Positions 24,556 to 33,711 of a DNA stretch of 64,000 nucleotides are shown one piece after another. Source of the stretch: Chitinophagaceae bacterium. Its GTDB lineage: Bacteria > Bacteroidota > Bacteroidia > Chitinophagales > Chitinophagaceae. The notes under the pieces are model-generated. The model searched no databases. It saw only the letters and a list, made by a program, of their open reading frames with translations, and had not been told where the DNA came from. The DNA lies in the NCBI GenBank assembly GCA_016720775.1, contig JADKJX010000001.1:496001-560000 (forward strand). The letters run 5' to 3'. Position 1 is the stretch's first letter. Each line of letters opens with the position of its first letter. A program made the position numbers and the translations under genes.

Positions 24556-26721
24556 ATGAAACAGGTAATTCAGAATTTTAAGACTGGCGAATTGTATGTA
24601 GATGAAGTTCCTCTTCCATCCTTGTCAGAAGGGATGGTATTAGTAGAAAATCACTTTTCACTCATCAGTGCCGGAACAGAAAGAGGTACGGTAAAAGTTG
24701 CCCAGGCAAACCTGCTTAACAAGGCAAGGCAACGGCCCGACCTTGTTGCCCAGGTAATTCAGAATATTAAGAAAGAAGGCCTCAGTGCTACCATCAGTAA
24801 AGTGAAAGCAAAACTGGATTCACTGAAGGCACTTGGTTATAGTACAGCTGGTACGGTAATCAGCAGTATGGATACAAACGGAATGTTCAAGCCGGGAGAC
24901 CGGGTTGCCTGTGCCGGGGTGGATTATGCTTCTCATGCCGAGATCGTTGCTGTTCCGCAAAACCTGGTTGTAAAAATTCCGGATGAAGTGAGTTTTGAAG
25001 ATGCTGCTTATACAACACTGGGTGCAATTGCCATGCAGGGTATTCGCCAGGCAGAAACAGTCATTGGTGAAAAAGTTTGTGTTATCGGTCTTGGACTTCT
25101 TGGCCAGATAACCTGCCAGTTGCTGCAGGCCAATGGTTGTGCAGTTTTTGGAATTGATCTTTCTGAATCATTTGTGTCTATTGCAAATGAACATTCAGCT
25201 GATAAAGCAGTTTTAAGAAATGACCCTAACCTGAGAACGATCTGCGATAATTTTACAAACGGCCACGGGTTTGATACCGTGATCATCACTGCTGCCACAC
25301 AATCAAACGATCCGATCGAACTGGCCGGTGACCTTACCCGTAAAAAAGGAAAAGTAGTTGTGGTTGGCGTGGTACCAATGGATATTCCAAGGGATCCGAA
25401 TTATTACCGGAAAGAAATCGATATTAAAATGTCGTGCTCTTATGGACCCGGCCGATACGATGTTAACTACGAAGAGAACGGACAGGATTATCCATACGCT
25501 TATGTAAGATGGACCGAGCAACGGAATATGGAAACCTTTCTTGACCTGCTTGGAAGAAAATCCATTAACCTGAAACCATTAACTACGCATGTGGTGGATA
25601 TTGCCGATGCAGAAAAGGCTTACGACATCATCCTGGGAAAAGTAAAAGAACACCATATTGGTATTTTACTGAAATACTCCGGCAACGAAACAAAATCAAG
25701 ATCATCGATATCACTTTCAAATAAACCACTGTCAACGATCAATACTGCATTTATTGGGGCAGGAAGTTTTGCCCAAAGCTACCTGATACCGAATGTAAAG
25801 TCTTCCGGTGCTTCATTGGATGGCGTGGTTACATCCCTGGGTATTACCGCAAAAAATGTTGCCAATAAATTTGGATTCAATTTCTGTTCTTCGGAGGCGA
25901 ATGATGTTCTTGGTAAAGAAGAAGTGAATACTATATTCATCGCCACACCGCACTCTTCGCATGCAGACCTTTCTATCAAAGCATTACAGACAGGCAAAAA
26001 TGTTTTTGTGGAGAAGCCACTTGCCATAAATATGGAGCAGCTGAATGCTGTCATCGAAACAAAAAAGAAACACACCCAGCCCCTGATGGTTGGCTTTAAC
26101 AGGCGCTTTGCACCGGTTAGCATAAGTATTAAAAAAGAATTTGCAAACACGGGCGAACCCATTGTGATGAACATGCGTATCAATGCCGGGTCGATCCCAA
26201 AAGACAATTGGCTGCAGCAAAAAGATATTGGCGCAGGCCGGATCATCGGAGAGATGTGCCACTTCATTGACCTGATGCAGTTCTTTACCGGATCGGAACC
26301 CGTGAAGGTTTATGCGGATTGTATAAACAGCACGAACGATAAAATAACAACCGCCGATAATATTGCCATTGTGGTAAAGTTCAAAGATGGCTCTGTGGGC
26401 AACCTCACCTACCTTGCCAATGGCGACAAAGGAATGCCGAAAGAACTGATCGAGGTTTTTGGCGGATCCAAGATCGGCGTCATCAACGATTTTAAGGACG
26501 GGCTTATCTATAAAGGAAGTAAAGCCACGAAACTGAAATCTTCCGGTAAAGGACATAAGGAAGAAGTAGAAGCTTTCATCAATGCACTTAAATCAGGTAA
26601 CGAAAGCCCGATCAGCTTCCGCTCCATATGCCTTACCACCTTAACCACTTTTAAAATACACGACAGCCTTTTCACAGGAATGCCACAGGATATTAATGTG
26701 GATGAAATACTGAATGGCTGA
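24556..26721 (+). CDS. Two-domain oxidoreductase: zinc-dehydrogenase-like plus Gfo/Idh/MocA
   Basis: 721 aa. Residues 1 to about 370 form a medium-chain alcohol-dehydrogenase-like unit with the Rossmann motif GLGLLGQ near 178. Residues from about 395 form a Gfo/Idh/MocA unit with GAGSFAQSY near 400 and the EKP motif at 486-488. This bi-domain fusion is a known family in Bacteroidota and other polysaccharide loci, thought to act on nucleotide or lipid-linked sugars. The order of domains and length are as expected. The exact reaction is unknown. It starts a sub-block with a deacetylase-like and a formyltransferase-like gene. Confidence 0.88.
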   Translation: MKQVIQNFKTGELYVDEVPLPSLSEGMVLVENHFSLISAGTERGTVKVAQANLLNKARQRPDLVAQVIQNIKKEGLSATISKVKAKLDSLKALGYSTAGTVISSMDTNGMFKPGDRVACAGVDYASHAEIVAVPQNLVVKIPDEVSFEDAAYTTLGAIAMQGIRQAETVIGEKVCVIGLGLLGQITCQLLQANGCAVFGIDLSESFVSIANEHSADKAVLRNDPNLRTICDNFTNGHGFDTVIITAATQSNDPIELAGDLTRKKGKVVVVGVVPMDIPRDPNYYRKEIDIKMSCSYGPGRYDVNYEENGQDYPYAYVRWTEQRNMETFLDLLGRKSINLKPLTTHVVDIADAEKAYDIILGKVKEHHIGILLKYSGNETKSRSSISLSNKPLSTINTAFIGAGSFAQSYLIPNVKSSGASLDGVVTSLGITAKNVANKFGFNFCSSEANDVLGKEEVNTIFIATPHSSHADLSIKALQTGKNVFVEKPLAINMEQLNAVIETKKKHTQPLMVGFNRRFAPVSISIKKEFANTGEPIVMNMRINAGSIPKDNWLQQKDIGAGRIIGEMCHFIDLMQFFTGSEPVKVYADCINSTNDKITTADNIAIVVKFKDGSVGNLTYLANGDKGMPKELIEVFGGSKIGVINDFKDGLIYKGSKATKLKSSGKGHKEEVEAFINALKSGNESPISFRSICLTTLTTFKIHDSLFTGMPQDINVDEILNG

Positions 26722-26738
26722 GACCAACGAAACAGAAA

Positions 26739-27854
26739 ATGAGTAAACGGTTCACTATATTAATTGAAGATGACTGGGAAGTGATGGGAAACGGGTTGGG
26801 TAATGTTGCACAGCTGCAATACCTGCCGTCTATGTTCTTTATGAAACTGGCCCGGCGCCTCGGCATCAAACTTACATTTATGGTTGATGTGGTGCAACAG
26901 CTGGAATTTAAAAAATACATTCACACCGATTATAACCTTAAGCTTCAGAAAAATTTATGGGATGATTCCGTTCTGCTGATGAAGTCTTATGGCTTTGATG
27001 TTCAGCTTCACCTGCACCCGCAATGGCTGAATGCAACCCTTAAAGACGATTTCTTTTTCCTGAACAGCAACTGGAATTTTGGAAGGTACAGCGATGCAGA
27101 CCAGGATCAGCTTATTGGTGAATCGGTAAATTACCTGCATGAGCTTATCCGCCCGATCGACCCGGAGTATAAAGTGGTTGCGTATAAAGGCGGTTCCTGG
27201 GGGCTTCAGCCTTCCGGAACATTATTGAAGAATATGGAGAAGCATGGTATCCGCTTAGTGACCGGTGTTCGGAGGGGAATGTATCTTCCCGGAAACGGAG
27301 TTGATTACAGAACACTGGAAGAACCAACCATGCCGTATTACCCGGTGTATGATGATCTATGCAAAGTTTCGTCAGAGAAAAAAGGAATTTTTATCATTCC
27401 GCTTCAAACAGTAACGCCGGGTGTAAAAGGCCTCGGCTACCTGGCTGTTGACCTGGTTAAACGGAAGGTCTCAAAGAGTGATTCGATGCGTCATTATTAT
27501 AATGGCAACGTGCCCGAAAAGATCTATGAATTATCACCGATCGCAGAAGAGTCAAAACCTAAGTTCCCTTATGTTTCTTATAAGACACATCTGAAAATAG
27601 GAAATCAGCCTTTCTCTTACTTAAAAACAAGTTTCGACCAGGTGATAAAACAACTGGCCGATACAGAACATAAAAGAATACCCATACTTATAGAATGCCA
27701 TACCAAGCAATACAATAATTATTATGGTGATATTGAACGGTTCCTGGCGTATGTACAGGAAAAGTATGGCGATGTAGCCGACTTCGGTACCCTCAGTGGA
27801 TTTTTAAAAGAGGCTGATGCCGATGCCGGAATGGTAAAACTAAAAACTGCTTAG
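26739..27854 (+). CDS. Polysaccharide deacetylase-like protein (NodB-like fold suspected)
   Basis: 371 aa, no signal peptide. The N-terminal strand ends in an acidic group ILIEDDWE (residues 7-14), and a histidine motif HLHPQW (H91, H93) lies where NodB-type enzymes hold metal ligands. VAYKGGSWGLQPSG may be the RxPxG-like segment. Cytoplasmic location and its neighbours (two-domain oxidoreductase before, formyltransferase-like after) suggest action on a sugar nucleotide or lipid-linked intermediate, for example removing an acetyl group so a formyl group can be added. Fold assignment is from motifs only. Confidence 0.6.
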   Translation: MSKRFTILIEDDWEVMGNGLGNVAQLQYLPSMFFMKLARRLGIKLTFMVDVVQQLEFKKYIHTDYNLKLQKNLWDDSVLLMKSYGFDVQLHLHPQWLNATLKDDFFFLNSNWNFGRYSDADQDQLIGESVNYLHELIRPIDPEYKVVAYKGGSWGLQPSGTLLKNMEKHGIRLVTGVRRGMYLPGNGVDYRTLEEPTMPYYPVYDDLCKVSSEKKGIFIIPLQTVTPGVKGLGYLAVDLVKRKVSKSDSMRHYYNGNVPEKIYELSPIAEESKPKFPYVSYKTHLKIGNQPFSYLKTSFDQVIKQLADTEHKRIPILIECHTKQYNNYYGDIERFLAYVQEKYGDVADFGTLSGFLKEADADAGMVKLKTA

Positions 27855-27858
27855 CAGG

Positions 27859-28980
27859 ATGATTGTCATGAACCCTCATAAACCAATCAATGTAAATGAG
27901 CCTCAACCGGATGAATTGAGGCATTTTCTGCTTAAGGATTTATTGGAAAGCAGGAACGTTGACTGGAGTTGGATAAACAAAACATTTAAAAATTCTCCGG
28001 CTTCATTTGAGGATATATTATTCAGGATACATTATAAAAGAAAAAAATTATTGCCGGGGGAAAGTGTTTCCCGGATATTGTTATTTCTTTCCACCGGCTA
28101 TTTATCAACCAATGACGTACGGTATTTTAATGAATTCCTCTGGTTTTATAAAGAGAACGATCATGAAAAGGACCTGGTGGATGGCTGCATGGAGCGGTTC
28201 AATGCCAACCTTGACGAAAAAGGCCACCATCAGCTTCCTGGAAACCCGATGCAATACCCGGTTAATATTGGTGAAAGGGACCTGGATAAAATGACTTTCG
28301 ACAGTAATATTTCCCTGCGGATATGCCTGATTGGGTTTCCGCCTTTTTTTGCATCCATCATAAAAGAATTAAGAAAAGAAGGACACCAGGTAGAACAGTT
28401 CTTTTTACCGTATCATCCGAATAAGCAGATCAGCCGCCTTTTGAAAATAAAAATATTTGTTAAGCTGATCTCAATACTTAAAGGAAATTTTTATCCGTAC
28501 AAAACGCTTGACTATGACCATAAAGACGAACAGATCGGAAAAGAATTAAAGAAAGGGAATTTTGACATCGGTTTTCACAAACTGAATTTTATCATCCGGG
28601 AAAATATTTTCGGTTCATTCAGGCTGGGCTTGCTGAACGATCATTGGGGATACCTTCCGTTACTGAGAGGCAAATCGACGATCGCCTATTCATTGCTGCT
28701 GGATGTGCCGGTAATTTCAACCGTCCATTTTATTAACCAGGGAATAGACAGTGGCCCGATCGTTGGCTACCAGCATGCTGAATATACCAATGCCGGATCA
28801 GCAGATGATGTGCGTAGTGTTTTGAGAAAAAAAATGCCGGAAAGAGTGGTGGCTGCCATTAAATATGCAGGCAACAGTTCTTTTACCGCAAAAGAAAATA
28901 TACAAGAGGCCGGGATCACATTTTATGAAATACATCCCTGGTTGAATGAACACATAAACGCACGTATTTTAAAGAAATAG
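27859..28980 (+). CDS. Formyltransferase-like protein with ~150-aa extra N-terminal region
   Basis: 373 aa. Residues from about 152 form a formyltransferase-like domain: LRICLIGFPPFF is the first strand, LNDHWGYLPLLRG gives the catalytic N260 and H262, and GIDSGPIVG gives D297. That completes the Asn-His-Asp set. The first 150 residues match nothing I recognise; they contain no membrane segment. The start is ATG 27859 or ATG 27868. It follows the deacetylase-like gene by 4 nt. A deacetylase/formyltransferase pair could replace N-acetyl by N-formyl on an amino sugar; this is inference. Confidence 0.72.
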   Translation: MIVMNPHKPINVNEPQPDELRHFLLKDLLESRNVDWSWINKTFKNSPASFEDILFRIHYKRKKLLPGESVSRILLFLSTGYLSTNDVRYFNEFLWFYKENDHEKDLVDGCMERFNANLDEKGHHQLPGNPMQYPVNIGERDLDKMTFDSNISLRICLIGFPPFFASIIKELRKEGHQVEQFFLPYHPNKQISRLLKIKIFVKLISILKGNFYPYKTLDYDHKDEQIGKELKKGNFDIGFHKLNFIIRENIFGSFRLGLLNDHWGYLPLLRGKSTIAYSLLLDVPVISTVHFINQGIDSGPIVGYQHAEYTNAGSADDVRSVLRKKMPERVVAAIKYAGNSSFTAKENIQEAGITFYEIHPWLNEHINARILKK

Positions 28981-29013
28981 TGAGCATGCATACCGCTATC
29001 AAACTGAAACACA

Positions 29014-30189
29014 TTGAACAGCTTAATTATAGAATCGTTAAACAGGCTTCAGAAATATTGTGAAGCTGAAAACTTCAAGGGGTATGATCCCTATGATGGA
29101 TTGAACAGCCGCTTTTTTCAATCAATTCCTTTCATTTCTAAGAAAAAATTCTTCCGGCTGGCCTGGATACAATTCTTTAAAAGATCGCCGCTTAACCTAA
29201 GGCCTGTTACGGGAATCAAAAAAGACTTTAACCCCAAGGGCCTCGGTTTGTTTTTGACCGGGTATTGTAATCTTTACCTGCACGAACCGAAGGAGGAGTA
29301 TAAAAACAAGATCATTTTTCTTTCAGGTAAAATACTTGAACTTAAAAATGAGGGATACAGCGGAGCCTGCTGGGGTTATAACTTCGATTGGCAGGCACGT
29401 GCTTTTTTTCAGCCAAAGAACACTCCAACGGTAGTTGCCTCAACCTTTATTGCCAATGCACTGCTTGATGCATACAGCATTACAAAGGATGAGCAATTAC
29501 TTAACACAGCCAGGAGTACCTGTGACTTTATTCTGAAGGACCTGAACCGGACATACGACGAGAAGGGTGATTTTGCCTTTTCTTATTCCCCAATGGATAA
29601 AAGTGTGGTCTTTAATGCCTCATTACTGGGAAGCCGTTTGCTGGCAAGAGTGTTCAGCATTACGAATGAAATAGAACTTGCGAATGAAGCAAAGAGATCG
29701 GTGAACTATTGCTGTGCGTATCAGCGGGGAGATGGTTCATGGGGCTACGGCACCTTGCCTTTTCATCAATGGGTTGATAATTTTCACACCGGGTATAACC
29801 TGGAGTGCATATTTGAGTATATGAAATTTTCGGGCGATGATTCGTACCGGGAAAATGTGAACAAGGGCTTTGAATATTATATCAATACTTTTTTTACCAA
29901 AGAGGGGATCCCTAAATACTATAATAATTCAACGTATCCCATCGATGTTCATGCCCCGGCACAAATGGTTATTACACTTGCCCGGCTCGGAAAATTTGAA
30001 CAGCATAAAGAAACGGTGGATACGGTTTTAGCCTGGACGATAAAAAACATGCAATCCCCGGATGGTTTTTTTTATTACCAGGTCAATAAATATTTTTCAT
30101 CACGCATACCCTACATACGCTGGGCACAGTCGTGGATGTTTTATGCGCTTACCACGTACATTAAATCTGAAAACAATGAAACGAATTAA
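29014..30189 (+). CDS. Unknown protein, probable alpha/alpha-toroid fold
   Basis: 391 aa, starting at TTG 29014 because an in-frame stop at 29005-29007 and the lack of an early ATG exclude other usual starts. No signal peptide. Aromatic-rich helical segments recur: GACWGYNFDWQARAFF, STFIANALLDAY, ASLLGSRLLARVF, DGSWGYG, NFHTGYNLECIFEYM and RWAQSWMFYAL. Repeated Trp/Gly loops between helix pairs are typical of (alpha/alpha)6 barrels, such as epimerases, unsaturated hydrolases and terpene-cyclase-like folds. The family was not recognised and no catalytic motif is claimed. It overlaps the next gene by 14 nt. Confidence 0.6.
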   Translation: MNSLIIESLNRLQKYCEAENFKGYDPYDGLNSRFFQSIPFISKKKFFRLAWIQFFKRSPLNLRPVTGIKKDFNPKGLGLFLTGYCNLYLHEPKEEYKNKIIFLSGKILELKNEGYSGACWGYNFDWQARAFFQPKNTPTVVASTFIANALLDAYSITKDEQLLNTARSTCDFILKDLNRTYDEKGDFAFSYSPMDKSVVFNASLLGSRLLARVFSITNEIELANEAKRSVNYCCAYQRGDGSWGYGTLPFHQWVDNFHTGYNLECIFEYMKFSGDDSYRENVNKGFEYYINTFFTKEGIPKYYNNSTYPIDVHAPAQMVITLARLGKFEQHKETVDTVLAWTIKNMQSPDGFFYYQVNKYFSSRIPYIRWAQSWMFYALTTYIKSENNETN

Positions 30190-30925
30190 TATCTGCGACA
30201 TACCCGTTGATTCGCTTACCATGCAGGAAACGATCGGGCTGATTGATCATGCGATCATTGAACGGAGGGCCATTCATCACGTGGTCATCAATGCTGCAAA
30301 AGTGGTGAATGCGCAGAAGGATGCTGAGCTGAAGGAATCCATTGTAAGTTGTGATATTATTAATGCAGATGGCCAGGCCATTGTTTGGGCTTCCCGTTTT
30401 TTAAACAGGTCGTTGCCAGAAAGGGTGGCGGGTATAGATATTATGGCGAACCTGGTAAAACTGGCTGCTGAAAAAAAATATCGTATCTTCTTTTTGGGTG
30501 CAAAAGAAGAAGTGGTTAAAAAAGTGGTGGAGGTATATGGAAAAGAATATGGTGAACAAATAATAGCTGGCTATAGAAATGGTTATTTCAAAAAAGAGGA
30601 GGAACAGGATGTAGCCAGGCAGATAGCAGAATCGGGGGCAAGTATTCTTTTTGTTGCCATGAGTTCTCCCAAAAAGGAAATATTTTTGAATACATATAAG
30701 GAGGTTATCAAAACCCCTTTTATAATGGGAGTTGGCGGAAGTTTTGACGTAGTATCAGGGTTGGTGAAAAGAGCACCTAAGTGGATGCAGAAAACCGGGC
30801 TGGAATGGTTTTACAGGGTCATCCAGGAGCCAAGACGCATGTGGAAACGTTACCTATTCGGCAACTCGGAGTTTATTTACCTTGTATTCAAAGAAAAAAC
30901 AAAACAGGTTTTCAGAACAAAATAA
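30176..30925 (+). CDS. WecG/TagA/CpsF-family (GT26) glycosyltransferase
   Basis: 249 aa from ATG 30176 (MKRINICDIPVDSLTMQE). The frame is open further up, but that part overlaps the previous gene and matches nothing. Signatures: VVINAAKVVNAQKD, INADGQAIVWASR, PERVAGIDIM, FFLGAKEEVV and GVGGSFDVVSGLVKRAPKWM. GT26 enzymes add ManNAc or ManNAcA to an undecaprenyl-PP-sugar; the UDP-GlcNAc 2-epimerase gene right after could supply the donor UDP-ManNAc. It likely performs the second step after the initiating transferase at 32178. Confidence 0.92.
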   Translation: MKRINICDIPVDSLTMQETIGLIDHAIIERRAIHHVVINAAKVVNAQKDAELKESIVSCDIINADGQAIVWASRFLNRSLPERVAGIDIMANLVKLAAEKKYRIFFLGAKEEVVKKVVEVYGKEYGEQIIAGYRNGYFKKEEEQDVARQIAESGASILFVAMSSPKKEIFLNTYKEVIKTPFIMGVGGSFDVVSGLVKRAPKWMQKTGLEWFYRVIQEPRRMWKRYLFGNSEFIYLVFKEKTKQVFRTK

Positions 30926-30987
30926 ATGCATTCTTAATGCGTTAAAGTATTAGCATTTATTATATCTGAAAACTCTCTTAAATCCGG

Positions 30988-32103
30988 ATGAATATAACAT
31001 TAATAGCAGGCGCAAGGCCTAATTTTATGAAAATTGCCCCAATGATCAGGGCAATCAAGGCTGCACAGGCTGAGGGGAAGGATATGCAATACCGGCTGGT
31101 ACATACCGGCCAACATTACGACAAAAAGATGAGTGGCGACTTTTTTGAGCAATTAGGAATTCCGGAACCTGATGCGAACCTGGAATGTGGCGGTGGCACG
31201 CAGGCTGAACAAACGGCAGCCATCATGATTAAATTTGAACAGGAGTTAATGACTAACCGCCCCGACCTGGTTTTGGTTGTGGGCGATGTAACGTCTACAA
31301 TGGCATGCACCATCACTGCAAAAAAATTATGCGTGGATGTGGCGCATGTGGAAGCAGGGATCAGGTCGGGCGATATGACCATGCCTGAAGAAATTAACCG
31401 CATCGTCACCGATTCATTGTGCGATTACTTTTTTACAACAAGTGAACAGGCGAATAAGCAATTAAGAAATGGTGGTGTGGCAGAAAGTCGTATTTACTTT
31501 GTCGGGAACACCATGATCGATACCCTTTTTCAAAATATAGGCCGGTTGCGTAAACCTGCTTTTTGGGATTCTTTCAAACTTAAAAGCAGCGAATATTTCC
31601 TGGTAACACTCCATCGTCCATCAAATGTTGATGATCCAAAAAAACTGGCATCTATTCTTCATGCCATTGAAGAAGCATCCATGGATCTTCCGATCGTTTT
31701 CCCGGTTCACCCACGCACACGCCAGATCATAGATAAATTCAAGATCAGGGATGATAAAATGATCATGATAGATCCGCAAGGATACCTGGAATTTATTTAC
31801 CTCGTTAAAAATGCCAAGGGGATCATAACCGATTCGGGGGGAATAACAGAAGAAGCAACCGTATTGCATGTACCTTGCCTTACATTGAGAAATTCTACCG
31901 AGCGGCCGGAAACGGTAACCCTGGGAACAAATGAATTAATTGGAGACGATATTTGCAAACTGAAACCAAGTATCCGGAAGATCATTGACGGGAAGTGGAA
32001 AAAAGGTATGGTGCCTCCATTCTGGGACGGAAAAACTTCGGAAAGAGTAATCGATACATTAAGCACTCTATACCAGGTTAACACATTGGTTAACGCCTCA
32101 TGA
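30988..32103 (+). CDS. wecB: UDP-N-acetylglucosamine 2-epimerase (non-hydrolysing)
   Basis: 371 aa. Signatures run in order: AGARPNFMKIAPMI, HTGQHYDKKMSG, VVGDVTSTMA, HVEAGIRSGDMTMPEEINR, NTMIDTL, LHRPSNVD, FPVHPRTR and TDSGGITEEATVL, with the uracil/UDP-contact region RNSTERPETV. All catalytic positions of the family appear intact. It interconverts UDP-GlcNAc and UDP-ManNAc in the cytoplasm. It follows the GT26 gene by 62 nt and precedes the initiating transferase by 74 nt. Confidence 0.95.
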   Translation: MNITLIAGARPNFMKIAPMIRAIKAAQAEGKDMQYRLVHTGQHYDKKMSGDFFEQLGIPEPDANLECGGGTQAEQTAAIMIKFEQELMTNRPDLVLVVGDVTSTMACTITAKKLCVDVAHVEAGIRSGDMTMPEEINRIVTDSLCDYFFTTSEQANKQLRNGGVAESRIYFVGNTMIDTLFQNIGRLRKPAFWDSFKLKSSEYFLVTLHRPSNVDDPKKLASILHAIEEASMDLPIVFPVHPRTRQIIDKFKIRDDKMIMIDPQGYLEFIYLVKNAKGIITDSGGITEEATVLHVPCLTLRNSTERPETVTLGTNELIGDDICKLKPSIRKIIDGKWKKGMVPPFWDGKTSERVIDTLSTLYQVNTLVNAS

Positions 32104-32177
32104 TCCGGTTGCCCAAGGCGATACAATATTTTTAATAAAAAGAACAGACTCAGAAACACAGAATAAAAAAACTTGGA

Positions 32178-33572
32178 ATGAACCGGCAGTTTGAAAGATA
32201 CTTGCAGATAACGTTGGTTTTACTGGACCTGCTGGTATTGAACAGCATTTTCTTCATTTGCCAGATAATATTTAAGACACACCTGCTGACGAATATTGCG
32301 AATGCGTATTTCAACTTCTGGGTTGTTTCAAACATTTTCTGGATAGCTCCTTCCTTCATTCTGAGAACCTATGCCGGAAAGATCATTTTAAGTTTTGAAT
32401 ACTTTACCAGGAGAACCATCCAGGTTTATACGCTTTGGATGATCCTGGTCCTTTTTTATCTTTTCTTTTCCTTCGAAGTTAATATCTCCCGGTTATTCAT
32501 TATTTCCATTATTACCAGTTTTGGTTTCGGATTATTGATTAACCGGTTCTTATACCTGGGAATAAGAAACTATTATAAAAAGAGTGATCATATCTTTAAA
32601 AAGGTACTCATCCTGGGGTATAATGATACGGCTAAAAAACTGCCAAAATATTTTGAAGAAGACGGGATCAATACACAGTTGATAGCCTATGTCGAAGAAG
32701 AAGGAAATGTTCATGAACTTACCCATTACCCGGTTCATACCGGCCTTGACAATACACTGCAGTTTGCAAAGGATATGAATATTAATGAGATATTCTCAAC
32801 CATAACTCCCGAGCAGAACAAGAGTATATACGAACTGATGTTCCAGTCTGAAAAAGAATGTATCCGGTTTAAGATCGTTCCAAACCTTTCCGTATTCATT
32901 ACACGTGATGTACACATCGAATACTTCGGCGATCTTCCGATCCTTTCATTAAGAAGTGAACCGCTTGATGATGTTGGTAACCGCATCAAAAAGAGAGCGC
33001 TGGATATTGTGGTGAGTACTTTTGTCATTGTATTTGTCTTATCATGGCTGATACCGGTACTGGGCCTTTTAATAATCCTGGAATCGAGAGGGCCGATATT
33101 TTTCGGGCAACTGCGTACGGGTAAAAACAAATCAACTTTTAAATGCCTTAAGTTCAGAAGCATGAAGGCAAATAATAAAGATGCCGATCTGAAACAGGCA
33201 ACCCGGAATGACTCACGGGTAACTGCCATTGGCCGCTTCATAAGAAAAACCAGCCTGGATGAATTTCCCCAGTTCATAAATGTGTTTAAGGGAGAAATGA
33301 GTCTTGTAGGACCAAGACCACATATGTTGAAACATACGACCGACTATTCGAAGGTTGTGGATGATTACATGATCAGGCAGTTTTTAAAACCCGGTATAAC
33401 GGGCTGGGCACAGATAAACGGGTATCGTGGTGAGATCACAAACCCCGAACAGATTAAAATGAGGGTAAACAAAGATATTTGGTACCTCGAAAACTGGAGT
33501 TTGTGGCTGGATGTCAAGATCCTTTTCCTGACTGTATACCATGTTTTAAAAGGCAACAAGAATGCCTTTTAA
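32178..33572 (+). CDS. wcaJ: Undecaprenyl-phosphate sugar-1-phosphate transferase (WcaJ/PHPT family)
   Basis: 464 aa. Four N-terminal membrane helices, a cytoplasmic CoA-binding-like domain, a fifth helix near residues 277-300, then the PHPT catalytic domain with FGQLRTGKNKSTFKCLKFRSM, TSLDEFPQFINVFKGEMSLVG and PRPHM, ending PGITGWAQINGYRG. This enzyme starts repeat-unit synthesis by moving hexose-1-phosphate to undecaprenyl phosphate. Placing the initiating enzyme last in the operon is common in Bacteroidota. A strong terminator follows 87 nt downstream. Which sugar (glucose, galactose or other) is not readable. Confidence 0.93.
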   Translation: MNRQFERYLQITLVLLDLLVLNSIFFICQIIFKTHLLTNIANAYFNFWVVSNIFWIAPSFILRTYAGKIILSFEYFTRRTIQVYTLWMILVLFYLFFSFEVNISRLFIISIITSFGFGLLINRFLYLGIRNYYKKSDHIFKKVLILGYNDTAKKLPKYFEEDGINTQLIAYVEEEGNVHELTHYPVHTGLDNTLQFAKDMNINEIFSTITPEQNKSIYELMFQSEKECIRFKIVPNLSVFITRDVHIEYFGDLPILSLRSEPLDDVGNRIKKRALDIVVSTFVIVFVLSWLIPVLGLLIILESRGPIFFGQLRTGKNKSTFKCLKFRSMKANNKDADLKQATRNDSRVTAIGRFIRKTSLDEFPQFINVFKGEMSLVGPRPHMLKHTTDYSKVVDDYMIRQFLKPGITGWAQINGYRGEITNPEQIKMRVNKDIWYLENWSLWLDVKILFLTVYHVLKGNKNAF

Positions 33573-33651
33573 AAAAAGTCATCTTCCCGGTAGATTTCCT
33601 GAATAAATCTTTCACAGTACATCCGATCATTTTTTACTTACAGAATATCCG

Positions 33652-33711
33652 GAATAAAAAACCGGGAAGCGCTTGTTTTGCTTCCCGGTTGCTGAATAAG
33701 TTTTTTGTTTT
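33652..33711. terminator. Bidirectional Rho-independent terminator
   Basis: A perfect 11-bp stem, AACCGGGAAGC (33660-33670) and GCTTCCCGGTT (33680-33690), closes a 9-nt loop. An A-run lies on its left (33655-33659) and a T-run on its right (33701-33706), so it can work for both the plus-strand polysaccharide operon and the convergent minus-strand gene. Confidence 0.9.

Noticed and set aside
30062..30175. Upstream extension of the WecG/TagA reading frame
   Set aside because: It overlaps the end of the preceding gene in another frame and has no family similarity; the family N-terminus begins at ATG 30176.
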